From positions 3,503,001 to 3,567,000 of the forward strand of contig CP067346.1 of assembly GCA_021561035.1 (NCBI GenBank): 64,000 bases of DNA, read 5' to 3'. Numbering within the stretch: position 1 is the stretch's first letter; each line of letters starts with the position of its first letter. The translations under genes and the position numbers were made by a program. Source of the DNA: Clostridioides sp. ES-S-0054-01 (GTDB lineage Bacteria; Bacillota; Clostridia; Peptostreptococcales; Peptostreptococcaceae). Below, in pieces: positions 45,164 through 54,398 of this stretch. The notes under the pieces are model-generated. The model was given only the letters and a program-made list of their open reading frames with translations. It ran no database searches and was not told the origin of the DNA.

Positions 45164-45529
45164 TTATCCTTTTTTAGTTATAAGACCTCTTATAACTTTC
45201 ATGTTATTAAATACCTTTTCTAAGAAGTTTTCTGCTTCTTCATTATCTAAAAGATTCATTTCAAGGTTTTCATTTTCTACAATACCTTTAGATTTACAGT
45301 ACTCTTTAGCAATATTTATTAGTTCAATTTTTTTATCCATAGATAAATCAAACTCTTTATAGTCTATTATTATATATTGTTTGGTATCAGGGGATACACC
45401 ATTATTATATCCTATTTCTATATGATAAATAACTGCATATATTTCTTCTCCGTTGTACACAGGTACTGCTGGGTTAGATTTTATAAAGTTCGTTGACACA
45501 GCAATTGCATTTCCTAAACTAAGACTCAT
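45164..45529 (-). CDS. Hypothetical protein, 121 aa
   Basis: Not recognised. The first half reads as beta strands (AVPVYNGEEIYAVIYHIEIGYN, KQYIIIDYKEFD) and the second as acidic helices (NLLDNEEAENFLEKVFNNMKVI). It lacks a signal peptide. AGAGGTATTAATA gives a good ribosome site. It forms a two-gene unit with the 105-aa gene. The SEC-C protein gene lies 80 bp upstream. Confidence 0.7.
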   Translation of the reverse strand: MSLSLGNAIAVSTNFIKSNPAVPVYNGEEIYAVIYHIEIGYNNGVSPDTKQYIIIDYKEFDLSMDKKIELINIAKEYCKSKGIVENENLEMNLLDNEEAENFLEKVFNNMKVIRGLITKKG

Positions 45530-45609
45530 TATTAATACCTCTTTCTAAACATTATACATATATTATACTATATATTCTTTATCTATGACTTAAAGCTTTT
45601 TATAATTAA

Positions 45610-46659
45610 TTAAGATATTTTTAAATCTTTGTATCTTTTTCCTAGAGTGCTAGAGCTTATATCGTATTTTTTTGATATTTGCACTTGAGTTATAGGTTGT
45701 CCTGCTTCTTTCTTAACATAATATTCAACAGCAGCTGCCCAACCATTTTCAGCTCCTTTTATATTTTCATGATTTTTCTTATATTCATTCCAAAACTCTA
45801 TACATGCATCTATATTTTCTTTTTCTACATTTTCTTTAAGAGTATCTAAAACCTTACATTCTTCTTCAGCTAATCCACTTTCTGAATTAACTTTTATATC
45901 ATTTTTTTCTCTTTCTCTCTTTAAGTATTCAGCTATACTTGGGTCTAAAAGCTGTTGTATATACTTGTATAGTATATGTGTATGATAAATTAAGAACGTC
46001 TTCATATCTTTGTATACACCTTGATATTGATTGAATAAATTCATAATATCCTTTAAAATTATATCTTTAACCTCATTTGATATACTTATAGTTACATCTA
46101 TCAATATGTTAATTCCTTCAATATCAACTATTCTAGCTATCATACAACTTCCGATTTTAAAACTTCTTAAAAGTTTTACATCTTCTGTATAAAGTTCATT
46201 CCCACTCAGACAATCTTTTAAGACTACTCTTCCAACAGAAACTTCTTTTACCTCATAAATACTTACATATGATTCAAATAGACTTTTTAATATTGATACT
46301 TCTGATTGACTTAGGTTTGCACCATTTTCTTCAAGAAAACCAACTGTCATAACCTTTTTATTTTCCATTATGTGGTCTTGTATTAAATAAGTATTAAAAA
46401 ATCTTTCAAACTTTTCATTTACACTATCATTATGCATTATATAAAACATTTCTTTAGCTTTTTTACATTCGTCTTTAAACTTATCCTGTCTTGAATAATC
46501 ATATAACTTTGAATATAAATCTGTATATTGTTTTTGTGAAAGTTCAGTTTTTCTGCATGCTCTTTCTGAAACAATATCTTTATTTAAACAACATTTCTTG
46601 TATTTTTTGCCACTTCCACAAGGGCATAGCTCATTTCTCCCTAACAATATGACTTCCAC
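45610..46659 (-). CDS. SEC-C motif protein with C-terminal helix-turn-helix
   Basis: About 345-349 aa. The N-terminus has the zinc-binding SEC-C motif RNELCPCGSGKKYKKCC, the same module that ends SecA. A long mid-region, residues 40-290, matches nothing I know. The C-terminus, QPITQVQISKKYDISSSTLGKRYKDL, reads as a helix-turn-helix. DNA or ribosome binding is possible, but the function is unknown. The GTG at 46659 is inside GGGAGTGG, so the TTG at 46647 may be the real start. Confidence 0.75.
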   Translation of the reverse strand: MEVILLGRNELCPCGSGKKYKKCCLNKDIVSERACRKTELSQKQYTDLYSKLYDYSRQDKFKDECKKAKEMFYIMHNDSVNEKFERFFNTYLIQDHIMENKKVMTVGFLEENGANLSQSEVSILKSLFESYVSIYEVKEVSVGRVVLKDCLSGNELYTEDVKLLRSFKIGSCMIARIVDIEGINILIDVTISISNEVKDIILKDIMNLFNQYQGVYKDMKTFLIYHTHILYKYIQQLLDPSIAEYLKREREKNDIKVNSESGLAEEECKVLDTLKENVEKENIDACIEFWNEYKKNHENIKGAENGWAAAVEYYVKKEAGQPITQVQISKKYDISSSTLGKRYKDLKIS

Positions 46660-46899
46660 TCCCTTATTATTAAATTAAAGTACAATTTGTTATTATACCA
46701 TTTTTTTATTAATCCATCTATAGTATAAGTAAATATTCTCTTAAATTCACTTATACTTTGGTACAATATATTAACTTTAATTAGGATTTCGATAAAATCA
46801 CTAACAATCCCTCTTATAGAAATGGATTATCGTAAAACTAATTCCTCTATAAAATTTTATTAATTGATAATAGTTTTTTACTTTATCTATTCTTTTTTG

Positions 46900-47484
46900 T
46901 TATATGACTCTAACTGTCATTTTACATTCAACAATATTATCTTTTTCTTGTTTATATTCATTGGAAATATTTTGAGCATCAAAATTATTAGTTTTTAATT
47001 TATTGATTTCTATCTTTTCAAGTTTATTGTTTAGTTTTAACTTCTTCATTACACCTTCAAGTTTCAATACATTTTCAAGTTCTCCATTAACTTTTATTTC
47101 TAAATTAACTTGTTTTTTATTATGATTATCTAAACTACTTTCTTGATTAATATATTCTATGTTCACAATATCTCTCAGTCCATTTTCTACTAATAACACT
47201 ATATCTTTATTTGTTTTTTTATCTAAAAATGAATTATTAAAATTATTTTTCAATTCTTCATTTTTATTTAATTCAACACTTTCTATATATTTATCATCTT
47301 TATGCTTATTATCCTTTATTTGATAATTATCTTGACTATTTATTTTATTTATTATATTTTGCTTTTCATTCTCTAAACTAGTTAAATTTTCTCTCAAAGG
47401 ACTTACTATTATATTAGTTGCTAACATAATAGCTAATATTAACAATATTTTAAGTAGATTTTTTTCTCTATTATTTAATCTCAA
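46900..47484 (-). CDS. PilO-like type IV pilus assembly protein
   Basis: 194 aa. One N-terminal transmembrane helix (LLKILLILAIMLATNIIVSP) follows a short Arg/Lys-rich cytoplasmic segment. A coiled coil follows (LTSLENEKQNIINKINSQ), then a predicted ferredoxin-like domain with VNLEIKVNGELENVLKLEGVMKKLKL. Shape and position at the end of the pilM-pilN-pilO series identify it as PilO. With PilN it forms the inner-membrane alignment complex. The sequence itself is weakly conserved. It lies 14 bp after the PilN gene. Confidence 0.75.
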   Translation of the reverse strand: MRLNNREKNLLKILLILAIMLATNIIVSPLRENLTSLENEKQNIINKINSQDNYQIKDNKHKDDKYIESVELNKNEELKNNFNNSFLDKKTNKDIVLLVENGLRDIVNIEYINQESSLDNHNKKQVNLEIKVNGELENVLKLEGVMKKLKLNNKLEKIEINKLKTNNFDAQNISNEYKQEKDNIVECKMTVRVI

Positions 47485-47498
47485 AAATAACCACCCAT

Positions 47499-47942
47499 CT
47501 AACTTTTTATTCTAAATCTGTAATATTCTCCATCTCTTACAATGCTATCTATGTAATAATATTTTATATACTTTATTTTCCTTAGATTCTCTAAAACATC
47601 TAAATCATTACACACACCTTCCATCTCCAACTTATTTTTATCTATTAAGATTCTAGTAATACTATTTATTCCAACTATTTCATATATTTTTTTTATTTCA
47701 TTAATTTTTATTTTAGAAAATTTCTCTCTAGTTTTATCTGTTGTTGGTACAGTGCGTTTTGATTCATTCACTAACTTATTTTGACTTATATAATCTTCAA
47801 GTTCATTTATAGATTTCACATACATAAACGATTTAAATAAAATACACGTTAAAATTAAGACTATTATTACATTATAGACTTTATTACATGGTTTAGTTTT
47901 TTTGAATCCATTAAGAAAATTTATTGTTTTATATACTTTCAT
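47499..47942 (-). CDS. PilN-like type IV pilus assembly protein
   Basis: 147 aa. A short cytoplasmic N-terminus (MKVYKTINFLNGFKKTKPCNK) takes the place of the PilM-binding NLLP-type peptide. One transmembrane helix follows (VYNVIIVLILTCILFKSFMYV), then a coiled coil and a small alpha/beta domain. Its start directly follows the PilM stop codon with no gap. Function is assigned by shape and gene order. Confidence 0.75.
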   Translation of the reverse strand: MKVYKTINFLNGFKKTKPCNKVYNVIIVLILTCILFKSFMYVKSINELEDYISQNKLVNESKRTVPTTDKTREKFSKIKINEIKKIYEIVGINSITRILIDKNKLEMEGVCNDLDVLENLRKIKYIKYYYIDSIVRDGEYYRFRIKS

Positions 47943-48836
47943 TTAAATAATCATTCCTATACTACTTATATAATTTATGCTACTATCTTCTAAGCCTGTA
48001 TCAAAATTATTTTCTACTTTTACTTTATCTTTTAATCTTAATGGATTTACTTCAATAGACTTATCTGTATATTTAAAGTATTCTTCAATAAAACAATCTT
48101 CTATACCATAGTAATAAATGTACTTAAAATTCCTTAATATCCTTTTTACTGACTCATATGATTTTATTTCCTTTGATAGCAAGTATGTTTCTTCTATTTT
48201 TTTATCTTTCGCTATATTTATAATGAACTGATTTTTTTTACATTCTATAAATACTCCTTCTTCTGAAAAGTTGTCTATTAAATCTAAGTTTATAAGCTTT
48301 TGTAATATATCAAAATTTATATTTATAGCCTTTGGATTCATGTTTAGACTTTTTGAAATACTTTCAACTAATTGAATAATACTCTTTGGAAAAAGAATTA
48401 CTTGTATATTCAATTTATCATTGGTAGAATTTATAACTTTATATTTTATTGAATAGCTATTTATATTTATTGGGATATATTGTGTTATTTCAAATTCAAT
48501 CATACTTAATATATCTCTTTTTTTCTTAGTATCTAGAACTTCAACATTTCTAATGACTATATCTTGAATTTGAATGTTAAAGTATAAAGTTTTATATGAT
48601 ATTTTTAATTTCCTTATCTCCTCTTTTACAAATCTAACTACATCTTCTATGTATTTAATCTTCTCAACCGAATCACTATCATTTTTTATATTAAAATTAA
48701 TCTCTTTTATAATTGATTTATCTATAAAAACTTTTTTATGATTTTTTCTTAAAAATATAAGCCTTATATAATCATCATTTATCTCTAAATTTAAAAATTT
48801 TTTAATTATAGCCATCTCCTTCTTAAATAAAAACAA
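47943..48836 (-). CDS. PilM-like cytoplasmic type IV pilus protein
   Basis: 297 aa. An actin-like (FtsA/ParM-type) protein that links PilN to the assembly ATPase. Visible features are the KKFLNLEINDDYIRLIFL start, DILSMIEFEITQYIPINI (a PilM hallmark, close to EAEKYIPF in others) and MNPKAININ. The last part of the usual actin fold seems short, so it may be a reduced version. It is followed without a gap by PilN and preceded by the pilin gene. Confidence 0.8.
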   Translation of the reverse strand: MFLFKKEMAIIKKFLNLEINDDYIRLIFLRKNHKKVFIDKSIIKEINFNIKNDSDSVEKIKYIEDVVRFVKEEIRKLKISYKTLYFNIQIQDIVIRNVEVLDTKKKRDILSMIEFEITQYIPININSYSIKYKVINSTNDKLNIQVILFPKSIIQLVESISKSLNMNPKAININFDILQKLINLDLIDNFSEEGVFIECKKNQFIINIAKDKKIEETYLLSKEIKSYESVKRILRNFKYIYYYGIEDCFIEEYFKYTDKSIEVNPLRLKDKVKVENNFDTGLEDSSINYISSIGMII

Positions 48837-48868
48837 ATTTTAAAATTTATAACAATCTATATAAAATA

Positions 48869-49219
48869 CTATTTTGGATAAAATTGTTTAGAATTTATAT
48901 TTACACTTATATCCGTTCCGTTATCACTTATAACAAGTTCAAATTTACCTGATGTACTCTGAGGAACTGGAACAGTATTTAAGTATCCCTTTTCCTTTAA
49001 TGACTCTACACTTAGTGATTCTGCTATCTTTTCATCATCATTAATTGCCATACTAGCTGCTGTTACTATATTAGCGGCATTTGTATAGTCTGCATTTAAC
49101 TTAGCACTTTCTTGAACCTTACTGTATTTAACTAATGCTATACTAGATATAACTCCTAAAATAGTTACCACTACAATCATTTCAACAAGTGTAAATCCTC
49201 TTCGTTTTTTATTTATCAA
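48869..49219 (-). CDS. Type IV pilin (PilA-type prepilin)
   Basis: 116 aa. The class III signal is KKRRGFTLVEMIVVVTILG: cleavage after Gly leaves N-methyl-Phe1 and the conserved Glu5. A hydrophobic helix packs the pilus core, followed by AKLNADYTNAANIVTAASMAI and a small C-terminal domain. No Cys pair is present, so the C-terminal loop is not disulfide-bonded. It is the only pilin in this operon. In C. difficile this locus is known as the secondary pilus cluster (pilA3), which is from memory. Confidence 0.9.
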   Translation of the reverse strand: MINKKRRGFTLVEMIVVVTILGVISSIALVKYSKVQESAKLNADYTNAANIVTAASMAINDDEKIAESLSVESLKEKGYLNTVPVPQSTSGKFELVISDNGTDISVNINSKQFYPK

Positions 49220-49272
49220 TTAAATATTCTCTCCTTTTCAAAAGTTTTATCTAATAAAATTTATTTTTCTCC

Positions 49273-50358
49273 CTAAAAACTAGTAATTGCATCGAACATA
49301 GGAATAACCATTGCCAAAATAAAAGTTCCAATAATTAATCCCATAAAGATAATTAACATAGGTTCTATAAATTTCATTATTTGCTCTATTTTGCTATTTA
49401 ATTCATTTTCATAAAATTTATTTATTACATCTAGACTTTTATCTAGTTTACCGCTTTCTTCTCCTGTATTTGCCATTGAAATAAATAATTTAGGAAAAAT
49501 ATTCGCTAGATTCAAGGATTTACCTATGCTATTGCCTTTTTTTATATAGTTATTAGAAATCTTTAACCTTTCGTAAATAAATTCATTGTCTATAACACTA
49601 GCTGACATGTCTATAGCTTCCACAATTTGTATTCCACTACTAATCAAAATAGACAATGCTCTTGAAAATCTTGTTGTAGCTACTAATTGATTAATTCTTT
49701 TTACAAATGGCATTTTGAACTTTAACAAATTAATCAATTTTTTTATATTATCATTTGTTACAAAGAAATAAATGCTTCCTATTGAAAACAATATAAGACA
49801 AAATATCAGATAACCTAAATTATTTGTAACTATTGTAGATATTCCCATTAAAACTTTAGTTATTAAAGGTGGTTCAATTCCATTACTGGTAAAAACCACC
49901 TTAAAATTAGGTATTACAAATATAAATATAAATAGCATTGATAAGATAGATAATACTATAAGTATTATTGGATAGATTGAGATAGTTATTATTTTCGTTT
50001 TTAATTTGTATTCTTTATCATAATAGTTAGACAAATCGCTCATTATTACATCTAAGTTTCCACTAGCTTCTCCTGCTTTTATCATGCTTATAAAGAATTT
50101 AGAAAATGTACCTGTTATTTGAAATGATTCTGCTATTGAGTTACCTTTTTGAATATGATTTGATACTATATTGAGCAAATTTTTTACTTTTTTATTGGAC
50201 TGACTCTCAATGATTTCAAATATCTTTGTAATTTCACATCCTGATTCCAATAGTATGCCTATCTCTTTGCAAATTATTCTAATTTCTTTATCACTAATTC
50301 TATTTAATACTAAATAAAACTTTTCTAAATTATAAAATATACTTTTAGATAATCTCAT
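49273..50358 (-). CDS. pilC: Type IV pilus inner-membrane platform protein PilC
   Basis: 361 aa with two T2SF domains. Each ends in a transmembrane pair: SIYPIILIVLSILSMLFIFIFVIPNF and MLIIFMGLIIGTFILAMVIPMFDAI. The duplicated motif is FSKFFISMIKAGEASGNLD and FPKLFISMANTGEESGKLD. The protein holds the pilus base and takes force from PilB. It lies 53 bp before the pilin and 171 bp after pilB. Confidence 0.93.
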   Translation of the reverse strand: MRLSKSIFYNLEKFYLVLNRISDKEIRIICKEIGILLESGCEITKIFEIIESQSNKKVKNLLNIVSNHIQKGNSIAESFQITGTFSKFFISMIKAGEASGNLDVIMSDLSNYYDKEYKLKTKIITISIYPIILIVLSILSMLFIFIFVIPNFKVVFTSNGIEPPLITKVLMGISTIVTNNLGYLIFCLILFSIGSIYFFVTNDNIKKLINLLKFKMPFVKRINQLVATTRFSRALSILISSGIQIVEAIDMSASVIDNEFIYERLKISNNYIKKGNSIGKSLNLANIFPKLFISMANTGEESGKLDKSLDVINKFYENELNSKIEQIMKFIEPMLIIFMGLIIGTFILAMVIPMFDAITSF

Positions 50359-50529
50359 GTACTATAATACCTTCCAACTTATATTAATTACAATTAAATA
50401 AATTTAATACTTTCTAATTTAATGCATTTAATTTTATTTTACTTGAATATAATTTATACTCAAACACTTTAATTAAAATAAATTAAATGAAGTCCAACTG
50501 TCTAAAAGAAGTTTAACTATACAATTCAG

Positions 50530-51909
50530 TTAAATCATTTCATTTACTACTAAACATTCTTCTAACGTCGTTATTTTTTCATTTATTAGTCTTTTACAAC
50601 TATCTTCAAATGTTATCATTCCATTGTTTTGTGCTACTTCTTTAACAGTACTAGAATCCTCCATATTTCTTATACATGTCTTTATATCATCATTGATTTC
50701 TAAGATTTCATAAATTGCTGTTCTTCTAAAATATCCTTTATCATTACATCTTTCACAACCTACAGCTACTGTAGTATTTACGTCTCCACTAAAATTATCT
50801 TTTATCATAATCTCATGACTACAATGATTACAAACTTTTCTAACCAACTTTTGAGATATAACACCTATAAGAGAGGCATTTAAAAGATATGGTGGTATTT
50901 GCATTTCCAGTAATCTAGCTATAGAAGATACTGCATCATTAGTGTGTAAAGTGCTTATAACTAAATGACCTGTTATAGCTGCTCTTACTGCTATCTTAGC
51001 TGTTTCTGCATCTCTTATTTCTCCGACCATTATTATATCTGGGTCTTGTCTTAATATCGCTCTAAGACCAACCTCAAAACTCAATCCTACTTTTGAATTT
51101 ACTTGAATCTGACTTATACCATCCATCTTATACTCTACGGGATTTTCTATAGTCATTATATTTTTATTTATACCTTTTAAATCATTCAATAAGGAATATA
51201 CTGTTGTAGTTTTTCCGCTACCTGTAGGACCTGTGACTAATAATATTCCTGCTCTTTTGTTTATTATATGATTTATAGATTTTATAGCTTCTTCTGAAAA
51301 ACCAAGTTCTAGTTTATCTTTTAAGAAAGTATCTCTATTAAGTATCCTCAAAACGATTTTTTCACCATAGACAGTTGGTATTGATGAAACTCTAATGTCA
51401 ATTAAATTACCACTTAACTTTATATCTACTCTACCATCTTGAGGAAGCCTTTTTTCTGTTATATCCATTGATGCCTTTAATTTTACAACTGTAGATAACG
51501 ATGGATAGACATCAACCAAAAACTTTGATACTTCCTTTAGTTCTCCATCTACCCTCATTCTCACTATTAAATGTTCTTTAAATGGTTCTATATGTATATC
51601 ACTCGCGTTTTCTTTTATAGCTTTTTCTAAAAGATTTTCAAATAATTTTTTTGCATAATCCTCATCAAGTTCAGAACTATTGTAATATTTTTCAATCTTT
51701 TCACTTATAAGTTCTTTTTTCTCTTTCTTCAATATAATTTCTTTACCTGTAGCTAATCTCAAGTCCTGTAGAGCATATATATCTTCATCCTCTATTTCTA
51801 CAACTAAATTATCATCTTGAAATTCAACTGGAAATACATTATATTTTTTTGCAAGTTTTTCTGGTATTAACATTGATAAACTGCTTTCCTCTAATATAAT
51901 CTTAATCAC
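50530..51909 (-). CDS. pilB: Type IV pilus assembly ATPase PilB (GspE family)
   Basis: A hexameric cytoplasmic ATPase, 459 aa, that powers pilus extension. A short N-terminal MshEN-like part is followed by the ATPase domain: Walker A GPTGSGKT (227-234), Asp box IMTIENPVEYK, Walker B DPDIIMVGEIRDAETA and His box ITGHLVISTLHTNDA. Two CxxC pairs form a zinc site (CNHCSH and CERCND). It is shorter than typical PilB (about 560 aa) at the N-terminus. It overlaps the DUF881 gene by 8 bp. Confidence 0.95.
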   Translation of the reverse strand: MIKIILEESSLSMLIPEKLAKKYNVFPVEFQDDNLVVEIEDEDIYALQDLRLATGKEIILKKEKKELISEKIEKYYNSSELDEDYAKKLFENLLEKAIKENASDIHIEPFKEHLIVRMRVDGELKEVSKFLVDVYPSLSTVVKLKASMDITEKRLPQDGRVDIKLSGNLIDIRVSSIPTVYGEKIVLRILNRDTFLKDKLELGFSEEAIKSINHIINKRAGILLVTGPTGSGKTTTVYSLLNDLKGINKNIMTIENPVEYKMDGISQIQVNSKVGLSFEVGLRAILRQDPDIIMVGEIRDAETAKIAVRAAITGHLVISTLHTNDAVSSIARLLEMQIPPYLLNASLIGVISQKLVRKVCNHCSHEIMIKDNFSGDVNTTVAVGCERCNDKGYFRRTAIYEILEINDDIKTCIRNMEDSSTVKEVAQNNGMITFEDSCKRLINEKITTLEECLVVNEMI

Positions 51910-52582
51910 CCTTTATATACTTTAATTTATTAGGTATATTCATTTTTTTCATAGAGATATTTTCTTCAGTTTTTATGCTTATTTTCATTGGATAATTTGT
52001 TTGTATGCTATCTAAATATTTACTCCCTTTATCTACATAATTAGATAGTTTACCTTTATCCCCAATGCATTTTATTTCATATGGTTGTGCTACAGGAACT
52101 CCATTTATATTTATATGGCTTCCTGCAAGTACGACTTCCGAATATTGATTAATTCTTTGACCATTTATTTCTATGTATTCTCCTCCATTTACTTTTAATT
52201 CATTTATAACTTTTACAAGAATCTTGTTATAGTCTATACTATTAGCTATATTCCCTGTTTTTTCATCTATTGCATCTATACTTAATATTATTCCACTACC
52301 TTTTATATCTGAATATGATAGACTATCTCTAAGAGTTTCTATTTCTGATATTTCTTCAGAATTTTTTTGATTTTTTTTCATTGAATCAATCTCTTTATCT
52401 AACTTACCTTTCTCTTTGCTTAATTCTTTTATAGATTTTTTTGTCATTTTTATTTCTTTTCTTATTGACTTATCCTTACTTGTATAAACTGTTTCTTCAC
52501 TTCTATAATCTCTAAATATGGTTCCAACAAGTATACCTAAAATAGTACTTGCTAGTATTATAAACACATATTGTTTTTTCAT
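51902..52582 (-). CDS. DUF881 membrane protein, first gene of the pilus operon
   Basis: 226 aa. An N-terminal transmembrane helix (YVFIILASTILGILVGTIF), a coiled coil (SIKELSKEKGKLDKEIDSMKK) and a DUF881 domain at about 90-220 (SYSDIKGSGIILSIDAID, VNELKVNGGEYIEINGQRI, and the final PYEIKCIGDKGKL). The family is often found beside cell-division or pilus genes, with no established function. GGAG precedes the ATG. The gene is translationally coupled with pilB, which points to a role in pilus assembly. Confidence 0.85.
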   Translation of the reverse strand: MKKQYVFIILASTILGILVGTIFRDYRSEETVYTSKDKSIRKEIKMTKKSIKELSKEKGKLDKEIDSMKKNQKNSEEISEIETLRDSLSYSDIKGSGIILSIDAIDEKTGNIANSIDYNKILVKVINELKVNGGEYIEINGQRINQYSEVVLAGSHININGVPVAQPYEIKCIGDKGKLSNYVDKGSKYLDSIQTNYPMKISIKTEENISMKKMNIPNKLKYIKGD

Positions 52583-52654
52583 ACTGTATTGCTCCTTACA
52601 AATTTATTTTTATGTTATAATTTTTAATTAAATATTAAACATTTACATACGCTT

Positions 52655-52663
52655 ATTATATCA
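52655..52663 (-). promoter_or_regulatory. Extended -10 promoter of the type IV pilus operon
   Basis: TGATATAAT on the minus strand, an extended -10 with perfect TATAAT (52655-52660), 70 bp above the first gene. No clear -35 is seen. No riboswitch-like sequence was found in the leader, unlike the main pilus locus of C. difficile. Confidence 0.5.
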
Positions 52664-52811
52664 AAATTGTATATTAAAATTCATCTTTAGTATATAATAT
52701 CATACATTAAAATCCTATCGCTAATCTACCACCTATATTGTACTGTTTAAGTATAAATAAGTGAGCCACCAAAAATCCTCTTACTTTAGATATAGAGATA
52801 GTATCAAAAAC
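52664..52811. other. Spacer between the pilus promoter and the ATPase terminator
   Basis: Contains an imperfect short inverted repeat on the minus strand (TAAGAG near 52780 and CTCACTTA near 52760) but no gene or known RNA motif. Confidence 0.4.
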
Positions 52812-52849
52812 AGTAAAATGGCATAGCTCCAAAGCTACACCAGTTTACT
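52812..52849 (-). terminator. Terminator of the twin P-loop ATPase gene
   Basis: On the minus strand AGTAAACTGGTGTAGCT pairs with AGCTATGCCATTTTACT through G-U pairs and one mismatch, followed by GTTTTTG. It lies 45 bp after the stop codon. Confidence 0.8.
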
Positions 52850-52893
52850 AAAAATTATACATTATAATTGATATTCATTTTAAACATATGTGT

Positions 52894-53973
52894 TTATATG
52901 TTTTCCTCATATTTTAAAATTCTCTTAATTAGTTTGTCTCTTAATTTTCCTACTTCATCAAATCTCATATTAGGGATATAGTAACTTTCTATAATATCAT
53001 GTTTGGACTTGGCTCTCTTAAGATTTAACACAGCCCAACAAATTAAATCATCTAAGACTTTTTCATCAAACTTAATATCCTCTTCATACTTAAGTAGTTT
53101 TTCTCTATTCAAAAATTGATTTAAATCAATTGTATCTTCTTCTTTAAAAATCGTGCTTATTGTTATACCTATATCTAAGTCAGTTAATACTACAGTCTCA
53201 ATTTTCTCTGGAATAAGTGGATAATGATAAACTTCTACATTTAAACCTTTTTCAATTGCTTTCTTATATACTTTGTTTAATAGTGTAGTTTTCCCAGTTC
53301 CTATTTCTCCAGCTAAACAATAAACTTTCTTTACATCTTTTAAAATATTTTCTGTATAATCCAAACACCCTACAGGAGTTATAGCTGAACCAAATAAATG
53401 CTTTTCTCTTTTTAAATTTCCTGTGCTTTCAACTCCATCAAACAAACTTTTTATAAATTCTTCTGTGATTAGATTCACTTTACCATAGTCCATACAATCA
53501 GAATATTTTTCTTCTATATCTCTAAAGATTGGTTCTGCTGATTTTAAAAACTTAAATGCTCTTTTAAATGCATTACTAATATCTTTATCGTAGACTAATA
53601 TTTCCTGTCTATTCTTTTCTAACTCTTCTGTATTCCAGTAATCACCTAAATTAATTATCTCGTCCAAAGCTCCAGGTAGCTTTGGGTCCCTAGTATGTGG
53701 AGCAGTTGCATCCATAAGTACCACGCCTAATTTCTTTATAACTAAACCATCCAATGAACTTGGGTCAGAAGGGCAGTAATATAAATCAATATCATATCCT
53801 CTATGCAAAAACTCTTTATAAATTTTTTTCATAAGCGAGGATTTTCCTACTCCAGGTCCACCCTTTAAACAAAAAACTCTTTTTACATTTTCAGGAATTA
53901 TATAGTCAAAAAAAGAATATGAGCCCTGTGATGTGTTTCCACCCGGAAATGCCTTCTTTACCTTTCCTTCCAT
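52894..53973 (-). CDS. Twin P-loop ATPase of unknown function (PRK06851-type)
   Basis: 359 aa. Two related NTPase halves: the first Walker A is GGPGVGKSS at about 38-46 (VFCLKGGPGVGKSSLMKKIY), the second is GEIGTGKTT near 220 (VYCLAGEIGTGKTTLLNKVY). Both are preceded by the same kind of sequence (ENVKRVFCLKG and KDVKKVYCLAG), evidence of internal duplication. Conserved DLYYCPSDPSSLDGLVI and VEVYHYPLIPEKIE follow each. No membrane segment. The function is unknown; members occur in many Clostridia and Bacilli. Monocistronic. Confidence 0.85.
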   Translation of the reverse strand: MEGKVKKAFPGGNTSQGSYSFFDYIIPENVKRVFCLKGGPGVGKSSLMKKIYKEFLHRGYDIDLYYCPSDPSSLDGLVIKKLGVVLMDATAPHTRDPKLPGALDEIINLGDYWNTEELEKNRQEILVYDKDISNAFKRAFKFLKSAEPIFRDIEEKYSDCMDYGKVNLITEEFIKSLFDGVESTGNLKREKHLFGSAITPVGCLDYTENILKDVKKVYCLAGEIGTGKTTLLNKVYKKAIEKGLNVEVYHYPLIPEKIETVVLTDLDIGITISTIFKEEDTIDLNQFLNREKLLKYEEDIKFDEKVLDDLICWAVLNLKRAKSKHDIIESYYIPNMRFDEVGKLRDKLIKRILKYEENI

Positions 53974-54258
53974 ATTAGCGCCTCCTCATAATTTACAATA
54001 TCTCTTAATTAAGATATTCATATTATAAGAGTTTTATTACAGCTTTATACTTTTGATAAATTTAAAACTTACCATCTAATACTAATAACATGTTAATCTT
54101 ATCTAATTATTATAGGTTTTTATACTATATCTTAGCTTTTATCGATAAATATAAATTTAACTATAAAGGTGAAATTCCTTTTCCTAACTGATAAGTTCTT
54201 TTTTTACTTTATTTTCATAAAAACGTATTGTAGCATTAATTTAGTATTAAAAACTAAA
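53974..54258. other. Spacer upstream of the twin P-loop ATPase gene
   Basis: AT-rich, without a gene. The ATPase promoter should lie near 54000-54050 but is not distinct. Confidence 0.4.
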
Positions 54259-54301
54259 AGGATGCCAAAAAATGACCATTAAAACCATTTTTAGGCATCC
54301 T
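54259..54301. terminator. Terminator of the lon-ysxC operon
   Basis: AGGATGCC and GGCATCCT with further A-T pairing (AAAAATG/CATTTTT) give a strong stem. T runs follow on the minus strand. It lies about 100 bp after ysxC. Confidence 0.88.
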
Positions 54302-54398
54302 ATATTTTATTTTGATATTAATACAATTAAAACTAATCTAATGTTATTTTACATAGATTATCTAAACAAGTATTATGGCAACATTTAATATTTTAAAT

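Noticed and set aside
52664-52811. Riboswitch in the leader of the pilus operon
   Set aside because: I looked for c-di-GMP class I and II cores here, because pilus loci can carry them. None was found; only weak inverted repeats.
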